A stretch of DNA of 64,000 bases from Chryseobacterium balustinum (GCF_900168205.1 NZ_FUZE01000002.1:124001-188000); one strand, 5' to 3'; shown: positions 15,605 through 25,273, numbered from the stretch's first letter. Numbers and translations are program-made. Notes: generated by a model from the sequence alone, not told the origin.

Positions 15605-16585
15605 ATGATCTATTTCAAATTTCCTTTTGACGAGAAACTTTATTCTACGGACGAAAATTCTAACACTAATTCAATCAATTTTCACTCTTTTAATAATGCT
15701 GAAAAAATTGATATTGCCGGAAAAATCATTGAAAAAAACCTTACGGAATTTGAAAATTTAAAAATCACTTCTGAAATTTTACCAAAAGATGAATCTCAGT
15801 TTATTGCAGAAACTCAAGAAGAATATTTGCAAAAACTGGAAGAAGTCATTCAAATAATCAAAGAAAATGATCTTCCTAAACTTGTTCTTTCAAGAAGAAA
15901 AATTCTAAAAGACTTTAATAAAATTGATTTAAAAAATAGTTTTAATAATCTTTGTAAAAACTATTCAAATGCATTCAAATATTTATTTTTTGATGGTGAA
16001 ACTTCATGGATGGGTGCTTTTTCTGAAGTTTTAGGAAAATACAATAAATCGACTCACGAGTTTGAAACAATGAGCATTGCAGGAACAATTCCTGCGTCTG
16101 AAGAATGGACTGAAAAAGAGATTGAAGAGCAGAAACCTGTTTCATCTTACATCAGGAATATTTTAGAGAAATATCGTGACTCACATTCTATTCAGGAGTC
16201 TGAAACTTATGACCATATTTCTGGAAACATTAAACATTTAAAAACAGATTTTAAAATAAAAATCAATCCTGAAAACTTAGATTCTATTATTCAGGAACTT
16301 CATCCTACTCCTGCAGTTTGTGGTATTCCTAAGGATTTTTGCAGAGAAATTATTGAAAAAGTTGAAAAATTTCCTCGAGAATTGTACGCTGGTTACATCA
16401 AAATTGAAACAGAAGATTACATTCAATATTTCGTTAATCTGCGTTGCGCAAGATTATATAAAAATTCAGTTCATCTCTTTGTTGGAGGCGGAATTACCGC
16501 TCAAAGTAATTCTGAAAAAGAATGGAATGAAACTGAGCTTAAATCTGAAGCCGTCTTGAAAAATCTGGTTATATTACATTCATAA
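15605..16585 (+). CDS. menF: Isochorismate synthase / chorismate-binding enzyme
   Basis: A 326-residue chorismate-utilising enzyme. It converts chorismate to isochorismate, the first step to menaquinone. Conserved blocks: WMGAFSEVLG, MSIAGTIPASEEWTEKEIEEQ, LHPTPAVCGIPKDFC, RELYAGYIKIE and VGGGITAQSNSEKEWNETE. It lacks the long N-terminal part seen in E. coli MenF, as is usual for Bacteroidota. It starts 24 bp after the barrel protein, perhaps by read-through. Salicylate-type function is less likely because no siderophore genes are next to it. Confidence 0.85.
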   Translation: MIYFKFPFDEKLYSTDENSNTNSINFHSFNNAEKIDIAGKIIEKNLTEFENLKITSEILPKDESQFIAETQEEYLQKLEEVIQIIKENDLPKLVLSRRKILKDFNKIDLKNSFNNLCKNYSNAFKYLFFDGETSWMGAFSEVLGKYNKSTHEFETMSIAGTIPASEEWTEKEIEEQKPVSSYIRNILEKYRDSHSIQESETYDHISGNIKHLKTDFKIKINPENLDSIIQELHPTPAVCGIPKDFCREIIEKVEKFPRELYAGYIKIETEDYIQYFVNLRCARLYKNSVHLFVGGGITAQSNSEKEWNETELKSEAVLKNLVILHS

Positions 16586-16608
16586 AAATAAAATATTTAA
16601 ACCAACAA

Positions 16609-16640
16609 AAAACCTCTTTCAAAATGAAAGAGGTTTTATA
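16609..16640. terminator. Bidirectional intrinsic terminator
   Basis: Arms AAACCTCTTTCA / TGAAAGAGGTTT, A-run before and T-run after, between convergent genes menF and the small membrane protein at 16657. Confidence 0.88.
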
Positions 16641-16656
16641 TTTTATGTACAAAGAA

Positions 16657-16851
16657 TTACTTCTTTGCGCCTATTTTACTCCAAGTATTCAGGATGAAAA
16701 GTAAACCAACACCCAACAATCCGCAAGCGATTGAAATTAAAAATTTAACATTATCTTCAGATGTGATATCTGAATTCCAGTCGATTGCATACGTATTGAT
16801 AGCGATGATTACGACAAATACGATTAAAAATACTTTATAAAACTTCTGCAT
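16657..16851 (-). CDS. Small two-TM membrane protein
   Basis: A 64-residue protein with two hydrophobic helices (about 7-22 and 37-56) joined by an acidic loop (DWNSDITSEDN). No family recognised. It starts three bases after the marC stop and so is co-transcribed with it. An accessory role to the transporter is possible. Confidence 0.65.
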   Translation of the reverse strand: MQKFYKVFLIVFVVIIAINTYAIDWNSDITSEDNVKFLISIACGLLGVGLLFILNTWSKIGAKK

Positions 16852-16854
16852 GAT

Positions 16855-17457
16855 CTAAAAATTTATATAATTCTGCACCAGCTGCGCAAAATTTGCGGTA
16901 AATAATTTAATTGAAATTGCCAGTAGAATAATCCCGAAAACTTTCTGAAGAATTGCCAAAGACGCCTCTCCCATTTTCTTCTCAATCCACTTCGCAGATT
17001 TCAGCACCAAATATACGAAAATTGTATTGAGAATAATGCCACAAATAATGTTAATATCATGAAACTCTGCTCTTAAAGATAAAGTAGTTGTTAAAGTTCC
17101 GGCTCCTGCCACCAAAGGAAATGCAATAGGGACAATGGAGGCAGATTTTGCTTCGGTTGTTTTGTTGATTTCAATTCCTAAAATCATTTCAAGCGCAATG
17201 ATAAAAATAACGAAAGCTCCTGCAATGGCAAATGAATTGACATCTACTCCAATAAATTTTAAGATCTTATTTCCTACAAAAAGAAAAACAATCATAATTA
17301 CTCCGGCAGTAATTGAAGCTCTTCCTGCTTCTATTTGTCCGAACTTCTGTTGCAAACTCACCACAATAGGTACCGAACCGATGATGTCGATAACGGCGAA
17401 AAGTACCATAAAGCTGGTAATAACTTCTTTAAAAGAGAAACTGTTGAAAACCTCCAT
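16855..17457 (-). CDS. MarC family integral membrane protein
   Basis: A 200-residue protein with six predicted membrane helices and family hallmarks: FAVIDIIGSVPIVVSL near the N-terminus, FVIFIIALEMILGIEI near the middle, and SIVPIAFPLVAGAGTLTTT near residue 105. MarC (UPF0056) proteins were once linked to multiple antibiotic resistance but their substrate is unresolved. It heads a two-gene unit with the small membrane protein. Confidence 0.93.
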   Translation of the reverse strand: MEVFNSFSFKEVITSFMVLFAVIDIIGSVPIVVSLQQKFGQIEAGRASITAGVIMIVFLFVGNKILKFIGVDVNSFAIAGAFVIFIIALEMILGIEINKTTEAKSASIVPIAFPLVAGAGTLTTTLSLRAEFHDINIICGIILNTIFVYLVLKSAKWIEKKMGEASLAILQKVFGIILLAISIKLFTANFAQLVQNYINF

Positions 17458-17500
17458 TTCTTACGATTATTAATTTCGCAAAAATATAAATAAAAAATGA

Positions 17501-19237
17501 TTATTTACTAATAAGAGAATATAATTTAACAATATCGGTTAATAAGTCATTTAATGAGTCTTCTGTTGTAAGCGGAGAATATTTCTCAATCTGAATCTTT
17601 TGCAATAATTCCTGATATTTTTCAGCAACAGATTTGCCGTTTTGTCTTTCAAGAAATATTTTAAAATCCTCCTTAGAGCTTTGGAAATACTGACTTCTTA
17701 CTTCTGCATCCATTTCTTCAAAGGTTTCAAAAAATTTAGGATAGTCCCCAGAAATTTTCAGATTTTCAAGATAAGCAAAATAATCGCTGATATCGGTTTT
17801 TAAACTTTCTCTGATTTCTTTTTCAGTTTCAGCAACAGAACCTAAAGGTTTTGGGGTTGGCTTTTCTTTAATTATTTTTTGTTTTTTTTGCCAATATTTA
17901 AACAACATATAGGCGATAAATAACCCAATTAATATCGCAATATTTACAAAAAGTACATTCCAGTTGAATTTATTTTTTTCTTTAACTTTGAAAGAGGTAG
18001 TTTTTAAAACCGGACTATCAACTGTTTCAAGCAACGTATTTGTATAATCATTTACTTTTTCTACTGTAGATCTTGCTTCTAAAACCTGATCATGTGAAAA
18101 AGCAGTTAAGCCTAATTTTTCCTGTCCTAGATTCACATATTCTTTTTCTGCAGGATTGAAGAAAGCAAAAGCTTCTGTTTTCACAATCAATTCACCCGCT
18201 TTTTTAGGAATTAAAATATATTTAGCAAAAACTTCACCTTTCATTCCTGTAAGACCAGTATGTACATTCGAGGTAATTTTTGGTGCAAAAACTTCGTAAT
18301 CAGGAGATTCTTCAATTTTTGGAAGACTCATGTCGGCAAGATTACCTTCGCCAGAAACTTTTACCGTTACATTTACAGGTTTTTTGGCTTCAATTTTTTC
18401 TTTTGACGGGCAATAAATATCTACTTTAAAATTACCAACAGCATTCTTAAATGATTCGGGTGAACCTTCGGGAAGTTTTTTTACATTAAGTCTTACTTTA
18501 TTGGATGCTATATTACTTTTCTTAGAATAAGTATTTACAGAAGCTGAAACTGAAGGTACTTCTACATAACCAGACTCATTGGGAAATACCATGAAAACAG
18601 CCAAAACCTGCGATGCCATATTAGCATAACCGGAAGGATCAATCTCTGATCTGTTGAGATTGATTGCATGTACATTGATATTATCCTGCTGAGGAAGTCT
18701 TATATTTTTTACCTTTCGAAGATTATCCATATTTTTAGAATAAACACGTAAGACAGCAACTGTAGCCTGATCCTGATAAACTTCGCGGTCTTCAATTTCC
18801 ATATTAAGATAAACCTCATTGGCAAGATTTGCAACCGGTTTTTTCTCAACAATATCTTTTATGAAAATATCGAAGGGTTCAGTTTTATAGATTTTGTTGT
18901 TGACATTTACCAATACAGAACCAATTCTTATTTTTCCTTTTTGTTTAGGTTCAAGAGCTACACGCGTAATGTATTGGTCGATTGCGGTATTGGTTTCAGA
19001 ATCATTTACGATTTGATTGAAAGATCCACTACCAATCATATTAAACTTTGACAAATCGGGAAGCATGATTTTACTTTTTTGCTCCAGATTATTGCCGTTT
19101 AATTCTAAAATAATGGTAAGGTTTACAATTTCTTTACCATTGTAGTCTGTTTTATCAGGTCTCATCGACAGTTCTACCTGTCCGTAAGAAATTACAGATA
19201 TGAGGGTAAATATTGTGTAAATAATTTTTTGCTTCAT
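17501..19237 (-). CDS. batD: BatD family protein
   Basis: A 578-residue exported, membrane-anchored protein. A signal peptide opens it (MKQKIIYTIFTLISVISYGQ). Oxygen-tolerance BatD domains follow, with beta-sandwich repeats such as VELSMRPDKTDYNGKEIVNL and VNVTVKVSGEGNLADMSLPK. One membrane helix is near 430-450 (LFVNIAILIGLFIAYMLF), then a cytoplasmic helical tail. The ATG at 19237 shares one base with the batC stop (TGATG), so translation is coupled. The Bat complex is linked to aerotolerance and envelope stability in Bacteroides; its mechanism is unresolved. Confidence 0.92.
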   Translation of the reverse strand: MKQKIIYTIFTLISVISYGQVELSMRPDKTDYNGKEIVNLTIILELNGNNLEQKSKIMLPDLSKFNMIGSGSFNQIVNDSETNTAIDQYITRVALEPKQKGKIRIGSVLVNVNNKIYKTEPFDIFIKDIVEKKPVANLANEVYLNMEIEDREVYQDQATVAVLRVYSKNMDNLRKVKNIRLPQQDNINVHAINLNRSEIDPSGYANMASQVLAVFMVFPNESGYVEVPSVSASVNTYSKKSNIASNKVRLNVKKLPEGSPESFKNAVGNFKVDIYCPSKEKIEAKKPVNVTVKVSGEGNLADMSLPKIEESPDYEVFAPKITSNVHTGLTGMKGEVFAKYILIPKKAGELIVKTEAFAFFNPAEKEYVNLGQEKLGLTAFSHDQVLEARSTVEKVNDYTNTLLETVDSPVLKTTSFKVKEKNKFNWNVLFVNIAILIGLFIAYMLFKYWQKKQKIIKEKPTPKPLGSVAETEKEIRESLKTDISDYFAYLENLKISGDYPKFFETFEEMDAEVRSQYFQSSKEDFKIFLERQNGKSVAEKYQELLQKIQIEKYSPLTTEDSLNDLLTDIVKLYSLISK

Positions 19238-19971
19238 CACCAATCTTTCTCGTTGCTTTGCGGCTTTGAATAAGATTTTTTGTCTAAAATTCTTTTGGCA
19301 GTTTTTTTCTCTCTGCCATTGATACTATCCAGGATTGCTTTTTCTAATTCTTTAGGAAGTTTGCCTTCACCGCCTTTCCCTTGGGGTTTATTATCCTCAC
19401 CTTTATTTTGTTGAGGACCGTTGCCCTGCTCCTGTTTTTGATTTTTAGAATCTCCTTTTTCTCCTTTGTTTTTATTTTCTCCACCTCCGTTTTTACCGGG
19501 GTTGTTGTCTTTCTTGCTGTTGTTCCTTTCTATTTCCTTCTGCTTCAGCTTAGCAATCTCGTAGTTTTTTCTTGTCGCCTCATTATAAGGATCCTGTTTC
19601 AGAGATTGTTTATAGTAATCAGCGGCTTTATCCGGCTGATTCATCTGCATCATTGTATTTCCCAAATTGTGAAGCGTTGCCGCTTTATCTAGTAAAGTCT
19701 GAGAAAGTTTTTCAGCTTTTGCATATTCCTCTTTCGCATCCTGATACAATTTTCTTTTATACAAAGCATTTCCTAAATTGTAATGTGCCGTAAAATCACC
19801 AGAATTTGATTTTATGGCTTCCATATACTTTGAAGAAGCGCCATCATAATCATTAGCATTAAATTTTTGATTGCCTTCAAAGACTAAAGTCTTATAACTT
19901 TCCTGCCCAAATACTGCACCTGAGAACGAAAAAGCAAAAAGTAACGCTAAAAATACAATTTTAGTATTCAT
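19237..19971 (-). CDS. batC: TPR protein of Bat cluster (BatC)
   Basis: A 244-residue exported protein from the ATG at 19971; a TTG three codons upstream is unlikely. After a signal peptide there are about three tetratricopeptide repeats (residues 25-130; AHYNLGNALYKRKLYQDAKEE, then ATLHNLGNTMMQMNQPDKA). A low-complexity K/N/G/Q-rich region (150-205) precedes the basic end KRILDKKSYSKP. TPRs suggest it scaffolds BatA/B/D in the periplasm. It overlaps batD by one base. Confidence 0.88.
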   Translation of the reverse strand: MNTKIVFLALLFAFSFSGAVFGQESYKTLVFEGNQKFNANDYDGASSKYMEAIKSNSGDFTAHYNLGNALYKRKLYQDAKEEYAKAEKLSQTLLDKAATLHNLGNTMMQMNQPDKAADYYKQSLKQDPYNEATRKNYEIAKLKQKEIERNNSKKDNNPGKNGGGENKNKGEKGDSKNQKQEQGNGPQQNKGEDNKPQGKGGEGKLPKELEKAILDSINGREKKTAKRILDKKSYSKPQSNEKDW

Positions 19972-20060
19972 CTCTTGCAAAATTATCCCTTTATATGTTA
20001 AGAAACAGCGTCTTATTTGTTAAAATTGGGTTAAAGTATTTAATTAAAAACAGATTTCCT

Positions 20061-21068
20061 TTAAATATTAAAATCTCTTTTAGGATTAAATAAGAAAATC
20101 ATTAAAAAGAAAAATATCGAAATGCCTAAAAAGTACTGATAATAATGATTAGCATTTTGAGAATTGACTGTGGTAACAGTATCCGAAACCTTTCTGTTGA
20201 TTTCGTCAGCAATTCTTTTAGGAGCATCATTCATGTTGTTTCCGTCGATGTAAGTTCCGCCTGTAGATTCTGCCATTTTTTTTAGAGCTCCGGTTTGTCT
20301 TTTAGAAATAACAGTTTCCCCATTTTGATCAAATTTATACCCGATAAGCTGACCATTGCTATAAACAGGAACAGGTGCACCTTCATCAGTTCCCACCCCT
20401 ACAGAAGTAATAGCTACACCTTCTTTGTTTGCCAATCTTATTGCGGCATTATCGTTCCCTTCATTATCTTCGCCATCGCTTATCAAAACTACTTTTCTTG
20501 AACCTTTGTTTATATTTTTAAATTTAGTTGCTGTAGTTTCCATTGCTAAAAGAAAATCTGTCCCTTGAATGGTGATATTATCTGTACTCAAATCTGTAAT
20601 ATAATTTTCTACTGAGCTGTAATCTGTAGTTAATGGCATGATAGAAACTGCTTCACCTGCAAAAATTACGATACCTATCTTATCATTTTTCAATTCATGC
20701 ATTGTATTGATGATCAAATTCTTAGCCTGGGTAAGTCGATCAGGGTTAATATCTTCTGCATTCATAGAATTAGAGACATCCAATACAAACATTACGTTAT
20801 TCATCTTTTGCTTGGTCTCTATTTTTTCGGCTCCACTTAAAAGATCAATAATTGAAAATATCAAGAAAAGTGTTGCAAAAAAGTAAAATACAGGGAATAT
20901 TTTTATAAATCCTGAATTTTTTTCAAACAAACTTTCATGAAATTTTGACTCTGCAAATAATTCTCTTTTTCTTTTTTTCCAACGCAGATAACTCATCAGA
21001 AAAAATGATAAAAGCGGCAGAAGCAGCAATAACAACAGATACCAATTATTTCCTAAATACCAATCCAT
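20061..21068 (-). CDS. batB: von Willebrand factor A protein BatB
   Basis: A 335-residue inner-membrane protein. Two N-terminal helices (LLLLLLLPLLSFFLMSY and FFATLFLIFSIIDLL) precede a VWA domain at about 90-280. The MIDAS metal motif is intact: VLDVSNSMNAED (D-x-S-x-S) with a later LISDGEDNEGN. A final membrane helix (YFLGISIFFFLMIFLF) leaves the VWA domain between membrane anchors. Its start abuts the batA stop. Paired with BatA as in other Bat operons. Confidence 0.93.
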   Translation of the reverse strand: MDWYLGNNWYLLLLLLLPLLSFFLMSYLRWKKRKRELFAESKFHESLFEKNSGFIKIFPVFYFFATLFLIFSIIDLLSGAEKIETKQKMNNVMFVLDVSNSMNAEDINPDRLTQAKNLIINTMHELKNDKIGIVIFAGEAVSIMPLTTDYSSVENYITDLSTDNITIQGTDFLLAMETTATKFKNINKGSRKVVLISDGEDNEGNDNAAIRLANKEGVAITSVGVGTDEGAPVPVYSNGQLIGYKFDQNGETVISKRQTGALKKMAESTGGTYIDGNNMNDAPKRIADEINRKVSDTVTTVNSQNANHYYQYFLGISIFFFLMIFLFNPKRDFNI

Positions 21069-22060
21069 CAGCTTAAAAATTTATAAAGTACCCAACGTAA
21101 AAAAGCATCAAAAACCAGCATTCCTAAAGCAATCCAAAGAAAAAGTTTAAAATGCTCATCATAATTATAAAGCTTAGAAATATTGATATCGGTTTTTTCA
21201 AGTTTATTGATCTCCGCATAAATTTCCTGTAATCTGCTTTCGGAATCTGCTCTGTAATATTTACCGTCTGTGGTTACAGCAATTTCTCTCAACATATTTT
21301 CATCAATAGAAACTTCTTGTTCATTGTAGAAATACCCAAACTCATCATAGTCATAAGGCGTTAAAGCATACCCATTAGTTCCTATCCCTATACAATATAC
21401 TTTAATATGGTTATCTTTAGCAAGAAGAGCAGCAAATTCCGGTGGAAAAAGGTTTTTCACATTGCTATTTACTCCATCAGTCATCAAAATAATTATTTTG
21501 CTCTTTGCTTTGCTTTTTATCAAATGATTCACGGCAACCGCCAATCCGTCTCCTACGGAAGTACCATCTGCCATTTCCCGCTGGTTCATGTTTATTATTT
21601 CATCTTTTACAGCATCATGATCAAACGTTAAAGGTACTTTCAGAAAAGCTTCCATCTTATATTTTACCACACCAAATCGGTCGTTAGGTCGTTTATCGAT
21701 AAAATCTACTGCAATTTTTTTCAATACTTCATAGCGATCCGGGTCAAAGTCTTTCGACAACATACTTAGCGAAACGTCTACAGCCAGCATGATGTCGATT
21801 CCTTTTGTTTCGTCTCGATCTTGAGAAACCGAAAAAGTTCTAGGTCTTGCCATGGCAATAACCAAAGCTGAAAGGATGATATATTTTGAGATTTTCAATA
21901 AGAAAAGCACAGGCAAAATACCATTACTGCTGTTCATGTTTTTGGTAGTGGGAATCTTAATTCCTTTTCTCTTTTTCTGACTTAAATCTCTAAATAAAAG
22001 CGGAATAAACAGCAAAAACAAAAGAAAAACCCACGGACTGTAAAATTCAAAATCAAACAT
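21068..22060 (-). CDS. batA: von Willebrand factor A protein BatA
   Basis: A 330-residue inner-membrane VWA protein. The N-terminus has a short helix (WVFLLFLLFIPLLF) and a second near 50-70. The VWA domain (about 85-280) carries MIDAS residues in LAVDVSLSMLSKDFDPDRYE and MTDGVNSN. A C-terminal membrane helix (LFLWIALGMLVFDAFLRW) closes it. The start overlaps the preceding gene's end by eight bases. Metal-dependent protein-protein contact is the usual VWA role. Confidence 0.93.
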   Translation of the reverse strand: MFDFEFYSPWVFLLFLLFIPLLFRDLSQKKRKGIKIPTTKNMNSSNGILPVLFLLKISKYIILSALVIAMARPRTFSVSQDRDETKGIDIMLAVDVSLSMLSKDFDPDRYEVLKKIAVDFIDKRPNDRFGVVKYKMEAFLKVPLTFDHDAVKDEIINMNQREMADGTSVGDGLAVAVNHLIKSKAKSKIIILMTDGVNSNVKNLFPPEFAALLAKDNHIKVYCIGIGTNGYALTPYDYDEFGYFYNEQEVSIDENMLREIAVTTDGKYYRADSESRLQEIYAEINKLEKTDINISKLYNYDEHFKLFLWIALGMLVFDAFLRWVLYKFLS

Positions 22061-22949
22061 CTTTTCTCAGGTTTTCAAATTCTAAATCCTTGGAAGAGCG
22101 CTGCACAAAGTCTCTTATTTCAGCAAAATCTTTCTCCATCACTTCTTTATCTGGGAATGTTTTGGCAAATTTCACCAAATCACCTCTTAAGAAAACATCT
22201 TCTACAATTTTTTCGTTCTCCTGCGAAATTGTATTATTTTCTTTCATTAAAACAATTAAATCATCCGTCAGCAAAATATCTGCAGGAATTCGGTATTGTT
22301 TCGTGATAAACTTTCTGGAAATATCGATCAGTTCCACATAAAATGAACGGTAATCTCCGTCTTCAATGTATTTTTTCTTCTTTAACGAATCTAATTCTTT
22401 TAAAGTCTGATTTGTCGCTACAACGGGAGAATCTTTGCTTCTTCTTCCATACTTTACAAACATTACAATCGCAAAGATTAAACATATAAAAGCGATTGCC
22501 GCCAAGACATACCATTTATAAAGTTGCCAGTAATCGGTTGCTTCTAAATCGACTTCCTTATTGCTCATAATGTCATTGATCTGATCTTCTTTCAAAGCAG
22601 TATTAATAACTTCAATTTCGTAAGGAATGGTTTTCAAAAGCTTGTCGCCTACTTTAAATTCAAGTTCCGGAATTTTAAAAACTCCTACTTCATAAACAGC
22701 AAATTCTATTTTTCTTTCATACGTATTGGCGTTGATATTGATGCTGTCTGAAATTTCTTCAAAATGAAAAGGCAATAATTCATCTTTTGGCGCTGTAATT
22801 ACTGCACGACTTTTAAGATTATCTATTTTTATAACCAAATGATTAATTTCTCCCAAAGCAAGCGTCGTTTTCTCCAGTTTAGAAGAAAGCAGCTGTGCAA
22901 AAGAATTTACACAGATAAAAAATGAGAGTAATAAGAATATTTTTTTCAA
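22053..22949 (-). CDS. Bat-cluster membrane protein with BatD-like ectodomain
   Basis: A 298-residue protein with a signal peptide (1-19, ending VNSFAQ), a beta-rich periplasmic part (about 20-140), one membrane helix (YKWYVLAAIAFICLIFAIVMFV, about 145-167) and a cytoplasmic helical tail. It has the topology of a shortened BatD. Similar genes sit between the DUF58 gene and batA in other Bacteroidota. It overlaps batA by eight bases. Function unknown beyond belonging to the cluster. Confidence 0.75.
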   Translation of the reverse strand: MKKIFLLLSFFICVNSFAQLLSSKLEKTTLALGEINHLVIKIDNLKSRAVITAPKDELLPFHFEEISDSININANTYERKIEFAVYEVGVFKIPELEFKVGDKLLKTIPYEIEVINTALKEDQINDIMSNKEVDLEATDYWQLYKWYVLAAIAFICLIFAIVMFVKYGRRSKDSPVVATNQTLKELDSLKKKKYIEDGDYRSFYVELIDISRKFITKQYRIPADILLTDDLIVLMKENNTISQENEKIVEDVFLRGDLVKFAKTFPDKEVMEKDFAEIRDFVQRSSKDLEFENLRKDV

Positions 22950-22979
22950 TTTTATTTCTAAATTTTTAGCATTTTGTTA

Positions 22980-23052
22980 TCATTCTGACGAAGGAAGAAT
23001 CTCATATAATAAAGTAGATTCTTCTCTACATTTCATTTCACTCAGAATGACA
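22980..23052. repeat. Degenerate intergenic inverted repeat
   Basis: CATTCTGACGAAGGAAGAATCT near the left end and ACTCAGAATGACAG near the right end resemble the dispersed 'CATTCTGAgcGAAGAATC / CAGAATGAC' repeats common between genes in Bacteroidota. A related, more decayed copy is at about 59578-59643. Confidence 0.45.
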
Positions 23053-23066
23053 GAGCAAATTCTATT

Positions 23067-23939
23067 TTATTTTTTCTGAAAATAATTATACAATAATTTT
23101 GAATAGTCTTCTCCGGTATTGATGTTCAGAAACTGGGCTGAAGATTTGGCAAAATCTTCTTCCAGATTTCTCTGTTTCTGTTTTTGTGCTTCAGCAAATG
23201 TATATCGCCATCTTGCACTCGAAGTATTTGCCCAAATCTGATTTCCTGTTTCAGCATCATAGAGCAAAGTATAACCTACATCCGGAATTTCGTTATCTTT
23301 TTCGTCATAAATTCTCATTCCCAAAAGCTGATGTTTTCTAGAAGCCACTCTCAAAATTTTAGAATCGTAATCATCCTCAAAATCCGAAAGCAAAAACACA
23401 AGAGATTTTCTTTTAAAAATCCCCATCATATATTCTAAAGCTTTATCGATTTTTGATACTGCAGGAATATATTCAGCAGTCAAAATATGACTGATCATCG
23501 ACAAAACATGCTTCCTTCCTTTTTGGGGCGGAATCACTTTATATACTTTATCAGCAAATAAAATCAATCCCACTTTATCATTATTTCCCGCTGCCGAAAA
23601 TCCTAAACTTGCTGCAATTTCTGCAACATATTCTCTTTTCAGTTGGGTTTTTGTACCATAATCCATGGATGCGGAAATATCAACCAGAATCATCATGGTC
23701 AGTTCCCTTTCCTCTTCCATTACTTTCACGAAAGGTTCGCGGAAACGAGCCGTTTTATTCCAGTCAATCCTGCGGATTTCATCTCCGAATTGATAAGGAC
23801 GAACTTCGGAAAACGTCATTCCCTGTCCTTTAAAAGCACTGTGATATTGCCCCATCAAAGTAGCTTCCGTTTTCCTTCTGGTACGGATTTCTATTTGTTT
23901 GACTTTTTTTACAATATCTTTTATTTGCATGGTTTCCAA
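23067..23939 (-). CDS. DUF58 domain protein of Bat cluster
   Basis: A 290-residue cytoplasmic protein. Signature residues of DUF58: RPYQFGDEIRRIDWNKTAR (about 45-65) followed by a VWA-like fold with LVDISASMDYGTK (about 83-95). It lies between moxR and the Bat genes, the standard order. DUF58 and MoxR probably act together as ATPase and VWA adaptor. It is separated from moxR by a 77-bp gap containing nested palindromes. Confidence 0.93.
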   Translation of the reverse strand: METMQIKDIVKKVKQIEIRTRRKTEATLMGQYHSAFKGQGMTFSEVRPYQFGDEIRRIDWNKTARFREPFVKVMEEERELTMMILVDISASMDYGTKTQLKREYVAEIAASLGFSAAGNNDKVGLILFADKVYKVIPPQKGRKHVLSMISHILTAEYIPAVSKIDKALEYMMGIFKRKSLVFLLSDFEDDYDSKILRVASRKHQLLGMRIYDEKDNEIPDVGYTLLYDAETGNQIWANTSSARWRYTFAEAQKQKQRNLEEDFAKSSAQFLNINTGEDYSKLLYNYFQKK

Positions 23940-23950
23940 TATAAATGATA

Positions 23951-24010
23951 ATTGATAGATGATGATTGATAATACAAAATGATATCATTTATAAATCATC
24001 ATCTATCAAT
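23951..24010. repeat. Nested perfect palindromes between moxR and DUF58 genes
   Basis: A 17-bp arm ATTGATAGATGATGATT (23951-23967) has its exact reverse complement at 23994-24010. Within the 26-bp interval lies a 14-bp perfect palindrome AAATGATATCATTT (23977-23990). No T-run follows, so it is not a typical terminator. It may be an mRNA processing or stability element. Confidence 0.85.
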
Positions 24011-24016
24011 CATATT

Positions 24017-25021
24017 TTAAGGTGCTTGAATTTTAGCTAAAATTCTATTTACAATTTCCTCAGAAGTGATTTCTTCGGCTTCAGCTTCAAAAGTAAGTCC
24101 GATTCTGTGTCTTAAAACATCCTGTGCTAATGCTTTTACATCTTCAGGAATTACAAAAGCTCTCCCTTTCAAAAATGCATAAGCTCTCGAAGCAATGGCT
24201 AAGTTGATTGATGCTCTTGGTGACGCTCCGAAACTGATGTAATTTTTCAGTTCAGAAAGTCCATATTTTTCAGGATAACGGGTGGCAAAAACCATATCCA
24301 GAATATATTTTTCAATCTTTTCATCCAGATAAATTTGATTGACAATTGCTTTTGCCTCAACAATATTCTGCAATGAAATCACCTGTTTAATTTCAGGTTG
24401 ATGCGAAGTAGAAACCATTCTCATCACTTTTCTTTCATCTTCAAATTCAGGGTAATCAATTTTACATTTCAGCATAAAACGGTCGCTTTGCGCTTCAGGT
24501 AAAAGATAAGTTCCTTCCTGATCGATCGGGTTTTGAGTGGCTAAAACCAGGAAAGGTTTCGGTAACGGCATAGTTTCATCACCAATGGTCACCTGCTTTT
24601 CCTGCATTACTTCCAAAAGAGCAGACTGTACTTTTGCCGGAGCTCGATTAATCTCATCTGCTAAAACAAAATTTGCAAAAACAGGACCTCTTTTTATAGA
24701 AAAATCATTTTCTTTGATATTATAAATCATTGTTCCGACGACATCCGCAGGAAGCAAATCTGGCGTAAACTGAATTCTTGAAAAATCGCCGTGAACCGCT
24801 TCTGCCAAAGTCTTTATCGCTAAAGTTTTTGCCAAACCGGGAACACCCTCCAGCAAAACATGACCATTTCCTAAAAGCCCTATCAAAAGGCGATCGATCA
24901 TGTAATGTTGACCAATAATCGCTTTATTGATTTCCTGCCTCAAAAGATTAAAAAAATAATTTTGTTCTTTAACCTTTTCGGTCAATTGACGGATGTCTTC
25001 TGCTTGATATGAATCTGACAT
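24017..25021 (-). CDS. moxR: MoxR family AAA ATPase
   Basis: A 334-residue AAA+ ATPase. Walker A is EGVPGLAKT (about 57-65), Walker B is FVLADEINRA (about 118-127), sensor 1 is LATQNPIDQEGT. MoxR proteins act as chaperones for VWA-containing partners, here DUF58, BatA and BatB encoded behind it. It is the first gene of the minus-strand cluster, so the promoter should be in the 250-bp gap at 25022-25273, though no clear minus-strand TAnnTTTG box was found there. Confidence 0.95.
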   Translation of the reverse strand: MSDSYQAEDIRQLTEKVKEQNYFFNLLRQEINKAIIGQHYMIDRLLIGLLGNGHVLLEGVPGLAKTLAIKTLAEAVHGDFSRIQFTPDLLPADVVGTMIYNIKENDFSIKRGPVFANFVLADEINRAPAKVQSALLEVMQEKQVTIGDETMPLPKPFLVLATQNPIDQEGTYLLPEAQSDRFMLKCKIDYPEFEDERKVMRMVSTSHQPEIKQVISLQNIVEAKAIVNQIYLDEKIEKYILDMVFATRYPEKYGLSELKNYISFGASPRASINLAIASRAYAFLKGRAFVIPEDVKALAQDVLRHRIGLTFEAEAEEITSEEIVNRILAKIQAP

Positions 25022-25222
25022 TAGTTTGAATTAAAATAATGGGTAAATTTCTGATAAATACTTGCATTAATCAACACAATTAATGCCATATTTGAGTTAA
25101 AGTTTGTTAAATCTTCTTTCTTAAATGTAGGGTTAATAATCGGTCTTTTAATAAATTTATCTCAACAAAATCATTAATTTCATAAAAATCTATAAATTTT
25201 CATTCATTGATTCGGTCAAGAA

Positions 25223-25253
25223 TTGTCATTTTCAGTTTATTAAACTATTTTTG
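25223..25253 (+). promoter_or_regulatory. Promoter of DinB-family gene
   Basis: TTG (25223-25225), 20 bp, TATTTTTG (25246-25253), 20 bp before the ATG at 25274. Matches the Bacteroidota consensus. Confidence 0.65.
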
Positions 25254-25273
25254 AAGATTAAAAATATTGCAAA

